5,535 nt of DNA, from NCBI GenBank assembly GCA_017960065.1, contig JAGCZK010000089.1, positions 1-5,535 on the forward strand. Reading direction: 5' to 3'. This DNA is from Paludibacteraceae bacterium (GTDB taxonomy: Bacteria; Bacteroidota; Bacteroidia; Bacteroidales; Paludibacteraceae). Under the pieces are notes generated by a model. The model was not told the DNA's origin, did no database searches, and saw only the letters and a program-made list of their open reading frames with translations. The translations under genes were made by a program, and so were the position numbers. This document shows, piece after piece, positions 1 through 5,009 of this stretch; within the stretch, counting starts at the first letter, position 1, and each line of letters starts with the position of its first letter.

Positions 1-1283
1 CCGATTACGTGCTGCACGTGGGCGGCATGGTGTCGCCGGCGGCCGATTATTTCCCGAAGAAGACCATCAAGACCAATGTCGGGGCCGCCAAGAACATCGT
101 CAAGGCCGTGCTGGCCCAGCCCAACAAGGACGAAATCCGTGTGGTGTACATCGGTACCGTGGCCCAGACTTCGGACCGCAACGAACCCCTCCAGTGGGGA
201 CGCACCGGCGACCCGATCTGCATCAGCGTCTATGACCATTACGCCATCTCCAAGACCGAGGCCGAGAAAATCTTTGTCGAGTCCGGCATCAAACACTGGG
301 TCAGCCTGCGCCAGAGCGGCATTTTGCACCCCAACATCCTGAACAACTTCGACCCCATCATGTTCCACGTGCCGCTGCGCGGCGTGCTCGAATGGGCCAC
401 CATCGAAGATTCGGGCCGTTTGTTGTCGCGCGTGTGCGACAGCACCGTCCCCGAAGAGTTCTGGTGCAATTTCTACAACATCGGCAGCGGTCCCGAGTAC
501 CGTTTGACCAACTACGAGTTTGAGCAGATCGTCCTCAAGGCCGTTTCGTGCCCCAAGCCCGAGAAGATTTTCGAACCCAAGTGGTTTGTGCTCCGCAATT
601 TCCACGGACAGTGGTACTTGGATTCCGACCGTTTGGAAAACTACCTGCATTTTCGTGCCAACATGCCGTTGGACGAATACATCGAAAAGCATGTGCGCAG
701 CCATGTGCCCTGGTATTACCGCCTGGCCGTGCTCTGCCCGCCCTTTATTATCAAGGCGGTCATGCGCATGGTGGCCAACACCAGGCGCTGGGGTACCCAG
801 TGGTGGATCAAGAACAACGACCAGCAGCGCATTGCCGCCTATTATGGCAGCAAAGAGGCCTACGACGCCATTCCCGGTTGGGACAAGGTGGATTTGAGCC
901 GTCCGTCGGATGTGCCGTCCACTTTGATCAAGCATGGCTACGACGAAAGCAAACCGCGCCAGGAGTGGACCCTCGAAGATATGCAGGAGGCGGCCCAATT
1001 CCGTGGCGGCAAGTGTCTGAGTACATCGATGGAGAAGGGCGATTTCCGCACGCCGCTATTGTGGGAGTGTGCCGACGGCCACCAATTCAAGGCTTCGCCC
1101 GCTTTGGTGCTGCTGGGAGGCCACTGGTGCCCCGAATGTAGCGTACCGACCCCCGAGCATATGGTTTGGGATTATAACCGGATAGCCAAGGTCAACCCGT
1201 TCTTCGGGCAGGTGTGGACCCCCTTGCACGGCACGGAAGAAACCGACTCGTACGACGAGCATATTTTCGACGGTTGGGAGTAA
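1..1283 (+). CDS. NAD(P)-dependent epimerase/dehydratase-like protein with C-terminal zinc-binding module (5' partial)
   Basis: The reading frame is open from the window edge (bases 3-5 are an in-frame Asp codon), so the true start and the N-terminal nucleotide-binding glycine motif lie upstream. The GTG at 9 is an internal valine. Residue numbers below count from that codon. Residues 1-31 (VLHVGGMVSPAADY, then a TNVGAAKNIV segment) match the middle of the Rossmann fold in extended short-chain dehydrogenases. Y78-x3-K82 (YAISK) is the catalytic pair. Residues 320-377 form a separate module: GGKCLS (C336), WEC..GH (C354, H358) and GGHWCPEC (C374, C377). This resembles the small treble-clef or zinc-ribbon repeats with GGKCLS/C..GH/CP.C spacing. 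Such extended dehydrogenases usually act on nucleotide sugars or related substrates; the substrate here is unknown. The zinc module is inferred from residue spacing. It is convergent with the DUF3108 gene and shares its terminator. The family call is firm, the role open. Confidence 0.85.
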   Translation, partial: DYVLHVGGMVSPAADYFPKKTIKTNVGAAKNIVKAVLAQPNKDEIRVVYIGTVAQTSDRNEPLQWGRTGDPICISVYDHYAISKTEAEKIFVESGIKHWVSLRQSGILHPNILNNFDPIMFHVPLRGVLEWATIEDSGRLLSRVCDSTVPEEFWCNFYNIGSGPEYRLTNYEFEQIVLKAVSCPKPEKIFEPKWFVLRNFHGQWYLDSDRLENYLHFRANMPLDEYIEKHVRSHVPWYYRLAVLCPPFIIKAVMRMVANTRRWGTQWWIKNNDQQRIAAYYGSKEAYDAIPGWDKVDLSRPSDVPSTLIKHGYDESKPRQEWTLEDMQEAAQFRGGKCLSTSMEKGDFRTPLLWECADGHQFKASPALVLLGGHWCPECSVPTPEHMVWDYNRIAKVNPFFGQVWTPLHGTEETDSYDEHIFDGWE

Positions 1284-1296
1284 CCGCAATAACGGC

Positions 1297-1330
1297 AAAA
1301 AAAAAGAGAGGCAACCGCCTCTCTTTTTTT
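1297..1330. terminator. Bidirectional intrinsic terminator
   Basis: A 7-bp perfect stem GAGAGGC/GCCTCTC (1306-1312 with 1317-1323) has a 4-base loop AACC. A run of nine A lies on the left and seven T on the right, so the hairpin has a U-tract on either strand. It sits between two convergent genes, 13 bases after the stop of the dehydrogenase gene and 2 bases beyond the stop of the DUF3108 gene. It therefore probably ends both transcripts. Confidence 0.85.
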
Positions 1331-1332
1331 GT

Positions 1333-2112
1333 TCAGTTCACCAGATCCACCTTTGCATAGCCGATCTTGAGCTTGGCCTCGGCATGTACGATGGGGCGGC
1401 TGCCCCCGGTGGCAATCCAGACCGATACGGGCTCCTTTTTGGAGAACAGCGTGCCGTCGGCCACCGAAAAACTCAGTTTGTAGCAGCTGTACGACTTGCC
1501 GTTTTTGAGTTTGACGGTTTCCTGCCCGCGGTAGGTCAGTTCGATGTCGGTGTTCCCGCCCATGTCGAAATAACAGAAACGGATTTTGTCGCCCGCCTTC
1601 ATTTTGCCGAAATCGTAGAGGCGGATGCGGTAGAGAATCGACAGGGCGTCGGTCGGCCGGCGGTCGTCGAAGCGGAAGGTCTGTTCCAGCAAACCGCCGT
1701 TGCGGTTTTCGGTGGCGTCGATTTGCAGTCCCGTTCCGGTGGGCGTGTAGCGGTGTTCTTTTACGGCTTCGTACTTGTGCTCCATGTCGTGCTCATAAAA
1801 GGAGAGCGTCTGCAAATCGCTGCAGCGCATGCGCGTTTTGAGCGTGTCTTGCAGTTTGTAGAGCGATTTCATCGTCTTTTCGGTGGCGCCATGCGCCGTA
1901 ATGTCATAGACGGGTGTGCCCTGTTGGTTTCCGATATGTACGGTCGATTCGAGGCTGACGCCGTTGATGGTCATCAGTCCCAATTGGAAATAGGCTTTGT
2001 AACGCAGGGTTTCGCCGTCGGCAAACGGAATGTTGCCCGGCAGTGGTTGTGCGTGCAACGGGGCCCAAAGGCACACCGCCGATATCAAAAGTGCATACAA
2101 TCTTTTCATCAT
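1333..2112 (-). CDS. Secreted DUF3108 domain-containing protein
   Basis: A 259-residue protein. It begins with a Sec-type signal peptide: positively charged MMKR, a hydrophobic stretch to about residue 18, and a likely signal peptidase I site after LHA (residue 21). The mature part opens with FADGETLRYKAYFQLGL and continues as an alternating polar/hydrophobic beta-rich domain. This matches the DUF3108 family (FxxGExLxYxxxxxxxxxG opening; later a YxxRLxDFGKMKAGDKI-like segment and a YRGQETVKLKNG segment). The location is therefore periplasmic or outer-membrane associated; the biochemical function of the family is not established. Two Met codons stand in tandem at the start (2112 and 2109), and either could be used. 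The gene begins 54 bases after the stop of the GNAT-type gene on the same strand. No good -7 box lies between them, so co-transcription is likely. It ends 2 bases short of the shared terminator. Confidence 0.85.
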   Translation of the reverse strand: MMKRLYALLISAVCLWAPLHAQPLPGNIPFADGETLRYKAYFQLGLMTINGVSLESTVHIGNQQGTPVYDITAHGATEKTMKSLYKLQDTLKTRMRCSDLQTLSFYEHDMEHKYEAVKEHRYTPTGTGLQIDATENRNGGLLEQTFRFDDRRPTDALSILYRIRLYDFGKMKAGDKIRFCYFDMGGNTDIELTYRGQETVKLKNGKSYSCYKLSFSVADGTLFSKKEPVSVWIATGGSRPIVHAEAKLKIGYAKVDLVN

Positions 2113-2143
2113 CGTAGGATTTGTATCTTTTGACCTGCCCGAA

Positions 2144-2164
2144 GCGCCAAGGTTTAGCCGGCGC
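2144..2164 (-). other. GC-rich hairpin between GNAT-type and DUF3108 genes
   Basis: On the minus strand GCGCC-GG pairs with CC-TT-GGCGC around a 5-base loop CTAAA, giving a 7-bp stem with a 2-base bulge. It starts 2 bases after the GNAT-type stop codon. No T-tract follows, so it does not look like a full terminator. It could be an intercistronic processing or attenuation element that sets the relative expression of the two genes; this is inference. Confidence 0.4.
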
Positions 2165-2166
2165 CG

Positions 2167-3297
2167 TCAGAGGGTTTTGATGAACGCGCGGCGGCGTTTG
2201 TGCACCACGTGGTCGAAGTCCTTCCAGTTCGACTGGTTCTTGTAGTTCTCCTCCCAGATAGCCGTCACGTCGGCGTATTGTACCTTGTATTGTTCGAATC
2301 GCTGGATTTGGTCGGCCAGGATCAGCGAGTTGACGCCCTTGTTCTGATAGTCGGGGCGCACGGCGATGAGCAGCAGGTCGAGCACGGGAATTTCCTTGGA
2401 TTTGAGTGCTTTGAGCAGGTGATACCAGCCCATCGGGAACAACTTGCCCTTGCAACGGCGCAACGGTTCGCTGATGTTCGGCATGCAGATGCCCACAGCT
2501 ACCAGTTCGCCTTGCTCGTTGGTGATGAGGGTGACGAAATCGTAGTTGAGCAGCGGAAAGTATTGCTTGCTGTAGGTGATTTTCTGTTTTTCGGTGAGCG
2601 GGCTGTAGTTGTACAGGCGGGCATAAGCTTCGTCAATCAGGTCGAAGAATGAGTATCCGAAACGTTTTACCACTTCCTTGGCCGAGTGCACGCGCTCCAC
2701 CTTGACCTTCGAGCGTTGGGCGACGATGGCGCTCACGCGGGCCATCTTTTCGGGCAGGACGCGGGGGGCGAACATGCGGACCTCGATCCAGTCGGCTTCC
2801 TTTTCCAGTCCGTAAGCCTCAAAATGTTTGAGGTAGTAGGGGTAGTTGTACAGGGCGGCCATCGGCGAAAGGTATTGGAATCCTTCGACAAGCAGCCCCT
2901 GGTGGTCCATATCGGTGAATCCGACCGGACCGTTGAGTGTTTCCATGCCCTTGGCCTTGCCCCAAGCGGCCACCGCATCGAGCAGGGCTTTGGAAACTTC
3001 GAGGTCATCGATAAAGTCGAACCATCCGAAGCGGGTCTTTTTGACGTTCCAGTGTTCGTTGGCGCGGCGGTTGATGATGCCGGCGATACGTCCTACGGGC
3101 TGGCCGTCGCGATAGGCCATGTAGTAAACGGCTTCGCACACTTCGAAAGCGGGGTTTTTGTCGGGTCGGAGGGTGTTCATCTCGTCGAGGATGAGCGGCG
3201 GACAGTACGAGGGGTCGCCGTCGAAGAGGTCGATGCCAAACTGAATGAACTTACGGAGGTCTTTTTTGTTGCGAATTTCGCGAATTTCTACACTCAT
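2167..3297 (-). CDS. GNAT-type N-acetyltransferase-like protein (Bacteroidota ~376-residue family)
   Basis: A 376-residue cytoplasmic protein, without signal peptide or membrane segment, with two regions of GNAT character. The N-terminal part (about 5-125) has DPSYCPPL, MAYRDGQPVGRIAGIIN and FGWFDFIDD. The middle carries NGPVGFTDMDHQGLLVEGF (122-140) and YNYPYY (150-155), typical of a conserved family in Bacteroidales genomes annotated as GNAT or hypothetical. The C-terminal part has VAVGICMPN and IAVRPDYQNKGVNSLI (311-326), which resembles the acetyl-CoA-binding motif A of GNAT enzymes (Q/R-x-x-G/A), here QNKG. The substrate is unknown. I chose the Met codon at 3297 over an upstream in-frame one at 3384. 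The translation MSVEIREIRNKKDL matches the family start, and the upstream Met lies before the promoter at 3345-3352. It is the first gene of a likely operon with the DUF3108 gene. Confidence 0.85.
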   Translation of the reverse strand: MSVEIREIRNKKDLRKFIQFGIDLFDGDPSYCPPLILDEMNTLRPDKNPAFEVCEAVYYMAYRDGQPVGRIAGIINRRANEHWNVKKTRFGWFDFIDDLEVSKALLDAVAAWGKAKGMETLNGPVGFTDMDHQGLLVEGFQYLSPMAALYNYPYYLKHFEAYGLEKEADWIEVRMFAPRVLPEKMARVSAIVAQRSKVKVERVHSAKEVVKRFGYSFFDLIDEAYARLYNYSPLTEKQKITYSKQYFPLLNYDFVTLITNEQGELVAVGICMPNISEPLRRCKGKLFPMGWYHLLKALKSKEIPVLDLLLIAVRPDYQNKGVNSLILADQIQRFEQYKVQYADVTAIWEENYKNQSNWKDFDHVVHKRRRAFIKTL

Positions 3298-3344
3298 AAC
3301 AAAGATTGATGCTTGTGAGGCGTTTGTTGGCGCCGTTTGACATA

Positions 3345-3379
3345 CAAAGGTACGATTATTTGCCGACTTTGTACCCAAA
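3345..3379 (-). promoter_or_regulatory. Bacteroidota-type promoter for the GNAT-type/DUF3108 operon
   Basis: On the minus strand TACCTTTG (3352 to 3345) is an exact TAnnTTTG -7 box. A TTTG at 3379-3376 lies 23 bases upstream as a possible -33 box, at the long end of the usual spacing. Transcription would begin near 3338-3340, about 40 bases before the ATG at 3297. This also argues against the longer reading frame starting at 3384. Confidence 0.7.
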
Positions 3380-3423
3380 ACCACTTTTTTTTATTCGTCG
3401 GGCGATTTTTTTTGATTTTATTG

Positions 3424-3454
3424 TTGCATATTTTGCGTCCTTGTCTTATCTTTG
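3424..3454 (+). promoter_or_regulatory. Candidate upstream plus-strand promoter
   Basis: TATCTTTG at 3447-3454 is an exact TAnnTTTG -7 box, with TTG at 3424-3426 twenty bases upstream. Transcription would begin near 3460. That would give either a ~300-base leader for the small lipoprotein gene or a separate untranslated RNA. The motif is short and the region AT-rich, so a chance match is possible. Confidence 0.45.
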
Positions 3455-3562
3455 CATTCGGAAAAAATGGAAATATTCGGAAGACGAACCGAAAATACTG
3501 ATGAGTTTTTCTGAGATTTTTCATTTTTGAAAATTTCTGTTGAAGTATAGAAATGCAAAACG

Positions 3563-3584
3563 TTAACTATTTGATAATCAGTTA
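3563..3584. other. Dyad-symmetric candidate operator
   Basis: TGATAATCA (3572-3580) is a perfect 9-base dyad with a single central A. It is flanked by TAAC (3564-3567) and GTTA (3581-3584), which are also complementary but offset by a 4-base insertion on the left. The inner loop of one base is too small for an RNA hairpin, so any role would be as a DNA site for a dimeric regulator. This is weak evidence in AT-rich DNA. Confidence 0.25.
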
Positions 3585-3680
3585 TGGTTATTCATTTTTT
3601 GAGTGGAAATTGAATAGATTGTCGTGGTGCTGAAGTGATGGAAACTTCGATTTTGTGTAGTTTTTGTGAAATCGAAAATT

Positions 3681-3711
3681 TTTGATATTTGAAAATTCAG
3701 TTGCATATTTG
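3681..3711 (+). promoter_or_regulatory. Candidate proximal promoter of the small lipoprotein gene
   Basis: CATATTTG at 3704-3711 matches the Bacteroidota -7 box TAnnTTTG except for its first base. TTTG at 3681-3684 stands exactly 19 bases upstream, a typical -33 to -7 spacing. Transcription would begin near 3717, about 40 bases before the ATG at 3757. Confidence 0.45.
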
Positions 3712-3756
3712 CAGCACTGAAGTCAAAATACTAAGAAATTACTGAATTAAAAAAGT

Positions 3757-3909
3757 ATGAAAAAACTTATCATCTTCTTGTTGGCTGTATTCGCTTTGTC
3801 TATGACGGCTTGCACCTCGGGCTCGTCTGCTTGCAAGGCAAAGGGATATAAAACATGGTATTGCGGGTACGAGCGTCCTCAGGCTTCGTATCGTGCGATG
3901 CTACGCTGA
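3757..3909 (+). CDS. Small cysteine-containing lipoprotein (50 residues)
   Basis: The frame ATG (3757) to TGA (3907-3909) encodes 50 residues. The N-terminus MKKLIIFLLAVFALSMTAC is a classic lipoprotein signal peptide: two lysines, a hydrophobic core (residues 4-16), and a lipobox-like MTAC with the lipidated cysteine at 19. The mature peptide is only 32 residues, CTSGSSACKAKGYKTWYCGY followed by ERPQASYRAMLR. It has two further cysteines (C26, C36), several aromatic residues and a basic C-terminus. The start context is A-rich with no Shine-Dalgarno sequence, as is usual in Bacteroidota. A candidate promoter lies just upstream and a terminator about 80 bases downstream. It was recognised by its signal peptide, not by homology, and no function is assigned. 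Very short lipoproteins of this layout occur in other Bacteroidota, but I cannot name a family. Confidence 0.75.
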   Translation: MKKLIIFLLAVFALSMTACTSGSSACKAKGYKTWYCGYERPQASYRAMLR

Positions 3910-3914
3910 TTTAA

Positions 3915-3984
3915 AGTGATAATATAAGCCACCCCGCTTTATCGCTGAAAAACGATGCATCTTATCCGCGGATTTCGTCTGCGG
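3915..3984 (+). other. Potential stem-loops downstream of the small lipoprotein gene
   Basis: Two stems precede the terminator. AGTGATAA (3915-3922) pairs with TTATCGCT (3939-3946) over 8 bp with one G-U pair, with AAGC/GCTT as a possible inner stem. CCGCGGA (3966-3972) pairs with TCTGCGG (3978-3984) over 7 bp with one G-U pair and a 5-base loop TTTCG. With the next hairpin this makes a compact, structured 3' untranslated region. It could stabilise the transcript, attenuate it, or yield a small RNA; nothing in the sequence settles which. Confidence 0.4.
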
Positions 3985-3988
3985 CCTT

Positions 3989-4026
3989 AAAGACATCTCT
4001 CCTGACGAGGGATGTCTTTTGTTTTT
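3989..4026 (+). terminator. Intrinsic terminator after the small lipoprotein gene
   Basis: AAAGACATC (3989-3997) pairs perfectly with GATGTCTTT (4011-4019). TCTC and GAGG extend the stem to 13 bp with one T-G pair around the loop CTGAC. The 3' side runs into a T-rich tract (TTTTGTTTTT). It ends about 36 bases before the next start codon, so it either separates the lipoprotein gene from the dehydrogenase gene or acts as a leaky attenuator between them. Confidence 0.8.
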
Positions 4027-4061
4027 GAAATGAAACGGAAAAACTGAAAACCAAGACAGAT

Positions 4062-4877
4062 ATGAACAGAGTGGTATGTTTGACGGGAGGCAGCTCGGGT
4101 ATCGGGTTGGCGTTGGCCAAGGCACTGATGCGTGCCGGCGATTGTGTGTATGCCGTGTCGCGCCATCCGCTGACGTCGGAAACCGATCCTTCGGGCGGCT
4201 GTATCGAGGGCCTGGGAGCGGACGTGACCGATGAGCAGAGCCTGCGTCAGGTGGTGGAGACCATCGTCTCGCGCCAGGGGCGCATCGACGTGCTGGTTTG
4301 CAATGCCGGAAACGGCATCGCCGGGGCGGTCGAAGACACTTCCGACAGCGAAACCCGTTACCAGTTCGAAACCAACTTCTTCGGCGTGGCCAATACCATC
4401 CGGGCATGCCTGCCGGTCATGCGCCGTCAGGGTGCCGGGCGGATTGTGGTGACCTCTTCGGTGGCCGCTATCGCGCCGATTCCCTACCAGTCGCTCTACA
4501 GTGCCAGCAAGGCCGCCTTGCTGCTGTATATCGAGGCTTTGTCGCTCGAAGTCAAGCCTTTTGGCATCCAATGCTCGGTCTGCCTGCCCGGCGATACCAA
4601 GACCGGCTTCACCTCGGCCCGCAAATATACCGCGGCTTCGCAATCCGAGGCGTCGGCTTACCGCCAGGTGATGGCGCGTGCCGTGGGGGTGATGGAACAC
4701 GACGAGCGCAACGGCATGGCCCCCGAGGCGGTGGCGGCCGCCGTGCTGCGCAACCTCGACCGCCGGCACATGCGCATGCGTGTGGTGCCCGGACTGTCGT
4801 ACCAGTTGCTCTGCCTGGCGATGAAATTGCTTCCGACCTGGCTCAAATTGTGGGTCATCGGTAAAATTTATGGCTGA
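4062..4877 (+). CDS. Short-chain dehydrogenase/reductase (classical SDR)
   Basis: A complete 271-residue classical SDR, the usual family length, predicted cytoplasmic. The cofactor motif TGGSSGIG is at residues 8-15 and D54-V55 (ADVTD) follows it. The NAG motif is at 81-83 and the active-site Asn is N105 (FETNFFG). Ser133 lies in VVTSSVAA, and Tyr146-x3-Lys150 lies in YSASK, so the N-S-Y-K catalytic set is intact. An arginine after the second beta strand (AVSRHP, R34) suggests NADPH preference; this is inference. The tail after about residue 240 (LSYQLLCLAMKLLPTWLKLWVIGKIYG) is hydrophobic with some basic residues and could touch the membrane, as in several lipid- or sterol-type SDRs. The substrate is unknown. 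No convincing -7 box lies between the upstream terminator and the ATG, so it may depend on read-through or on a promoter overlapping the terminator T-tract. The next gene, metK, has its own promoter. Confidence 0.9.
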   Translation: MNRVVCLTGGSSGIGLALAKALMRAGDCVYAVSRHPLTSETDPSGGCIEGLGADVTDEQSLRQVVETIVSRQGRIDVLVCNAGNGIAGAVEDTSDSETRYQFETNFFGVANTIRACLPVMRRQGAGRIVVTSSVAAIAPIPYQSLYSASKAALLLYIEALSLEVKPFGIQCSVCLPGDTKTGFTSARKYTAASQSEASAYRQVMARAVGVMEHDERNGMAPEAVAAAVLRNLDRRHMRMRVVPGLSYQLLCLAMKLLPTWLKLWVIGKIYG

Positions 4878-4904
4878 CGGCGTATCGACCGACGATTTTT
4901 TTCG

Positions 4905-4912
4905 TACCTTTG
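4905..4912 (+). promoter_or_regulatory. -7 box of the metK promoter
   Basis: TACCTTTG is an exact Bacteroidota TAnnTTTG box, 28 bases after the dehydrogenase stop codon and about 97 bases before the metK ATG. I see no clear TTTG -33 box at the usual distance. Transcription would begin near 4918, leaving a leader of roughly 90 bases. Confidence 0.6.
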
Positions 4913-4998
4913 CCCATGATTTGGGCGAAGGCCCTTCACCGAATGTTTAACTTGTTGTTTGTGGACAAATTTGTATTTGCTTGCAACCACACAAAAAA
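4912..4998 (+). promoter_or_regulatory. metK leader with potential RNA stem-loops
   Basis: Two parts are visible. First, GCCCA (4912-4916), TGGGC (4922-4926) and GCCC (4931-4934) can pair as 1:2 or as 2:3, so two hairpins exclude each other. The first segment is close to the predicted transcription start and may not be fully transcribed. Second, TGTGG (4960-4964) pairs with CCACA (4987-4991) and encloses an inner stem CAAAT (4966-4970)/ATTTG (4975-4979) with loop TTGT. The second element ends about 18 bases before the metK start codon. Control of metK by S-adenosylmethionine through leader RNA is known in other phyla. I do not see a match good enough to name a riboswitch class here. Confidence 0.35.
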
Positions 4999-5009
4999 AT
5001 GCTAAAAAA

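Larger units (their letters stand above)
3353..3756. other. AT-rich divergent intergenic region
   Basis: About 400 bases with no supported gene, much richer in A and T than the flanking coding DNA. It contains promoter signals for the plus strand (3424-3454 and 3681-3711). It also holds a dyad-containing segment at 3563-3584 and an imperfect 16-17 base direct repeat (TTTGAAAATT plus a GTTG end at 3526-3542 and 3688-3703). Short open frames cross the region on both strands. They lack family-like sequence, overlap the promoters, and are not called. Confidence 0.6.

Noticed and set aside
9..11. GTG at 9 as the start of the first gene
   Set aside because: The frame is open to the window edge, and the translation at this point is the middle of a Rossmann fold, so the real start must lie upstream.
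2122..2131. TATCTTTTG-like -7 box on the plus strand before the GNAT-type stop region
   Set aside because: It has one base too many for TAnnTTTG and there is no plus-strand gene downstream of it.
1384..2133. 249-codon open frame on the plus strand
   Set aside because: It lies opposite the DUF3108 gene, which has a signal peptide and family motifs. The plus-strand translation has no recognisable features.
3306..3530. Open frames across the AT-rich intergenic region on both strands (about 75 codons each)
   Set aside because: They overlap the promoter signals, have AT-driven composition with no recognisable domain, and the minus-strand one runs into the leader of the GNAT-type gene.
3498..3535. 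CTGATGAG followed later by GAAA, as in the core of a hammerhead ribozyme
   Set aside because: The bases between the two core segments do not form the required stem II, and no flanking stems or cleavage-site context are present.
3987..4769. 260-codon open frame on the minus strand
   Set aside because: It is a shadow of the dehydrogenase gene, whose plus-strand translation contains the full SDR motif set. The shadow arises from GC-rich codon use.
4965..4974. Perfect 10-base palindrome ACAAATTTGT in the metK leader as a regulator operator
   Set aside because: It is short and AT-rich, it overlaps a better explanation as part of an RNA stem-loop, and it lies downstream of the predicted transcription start.
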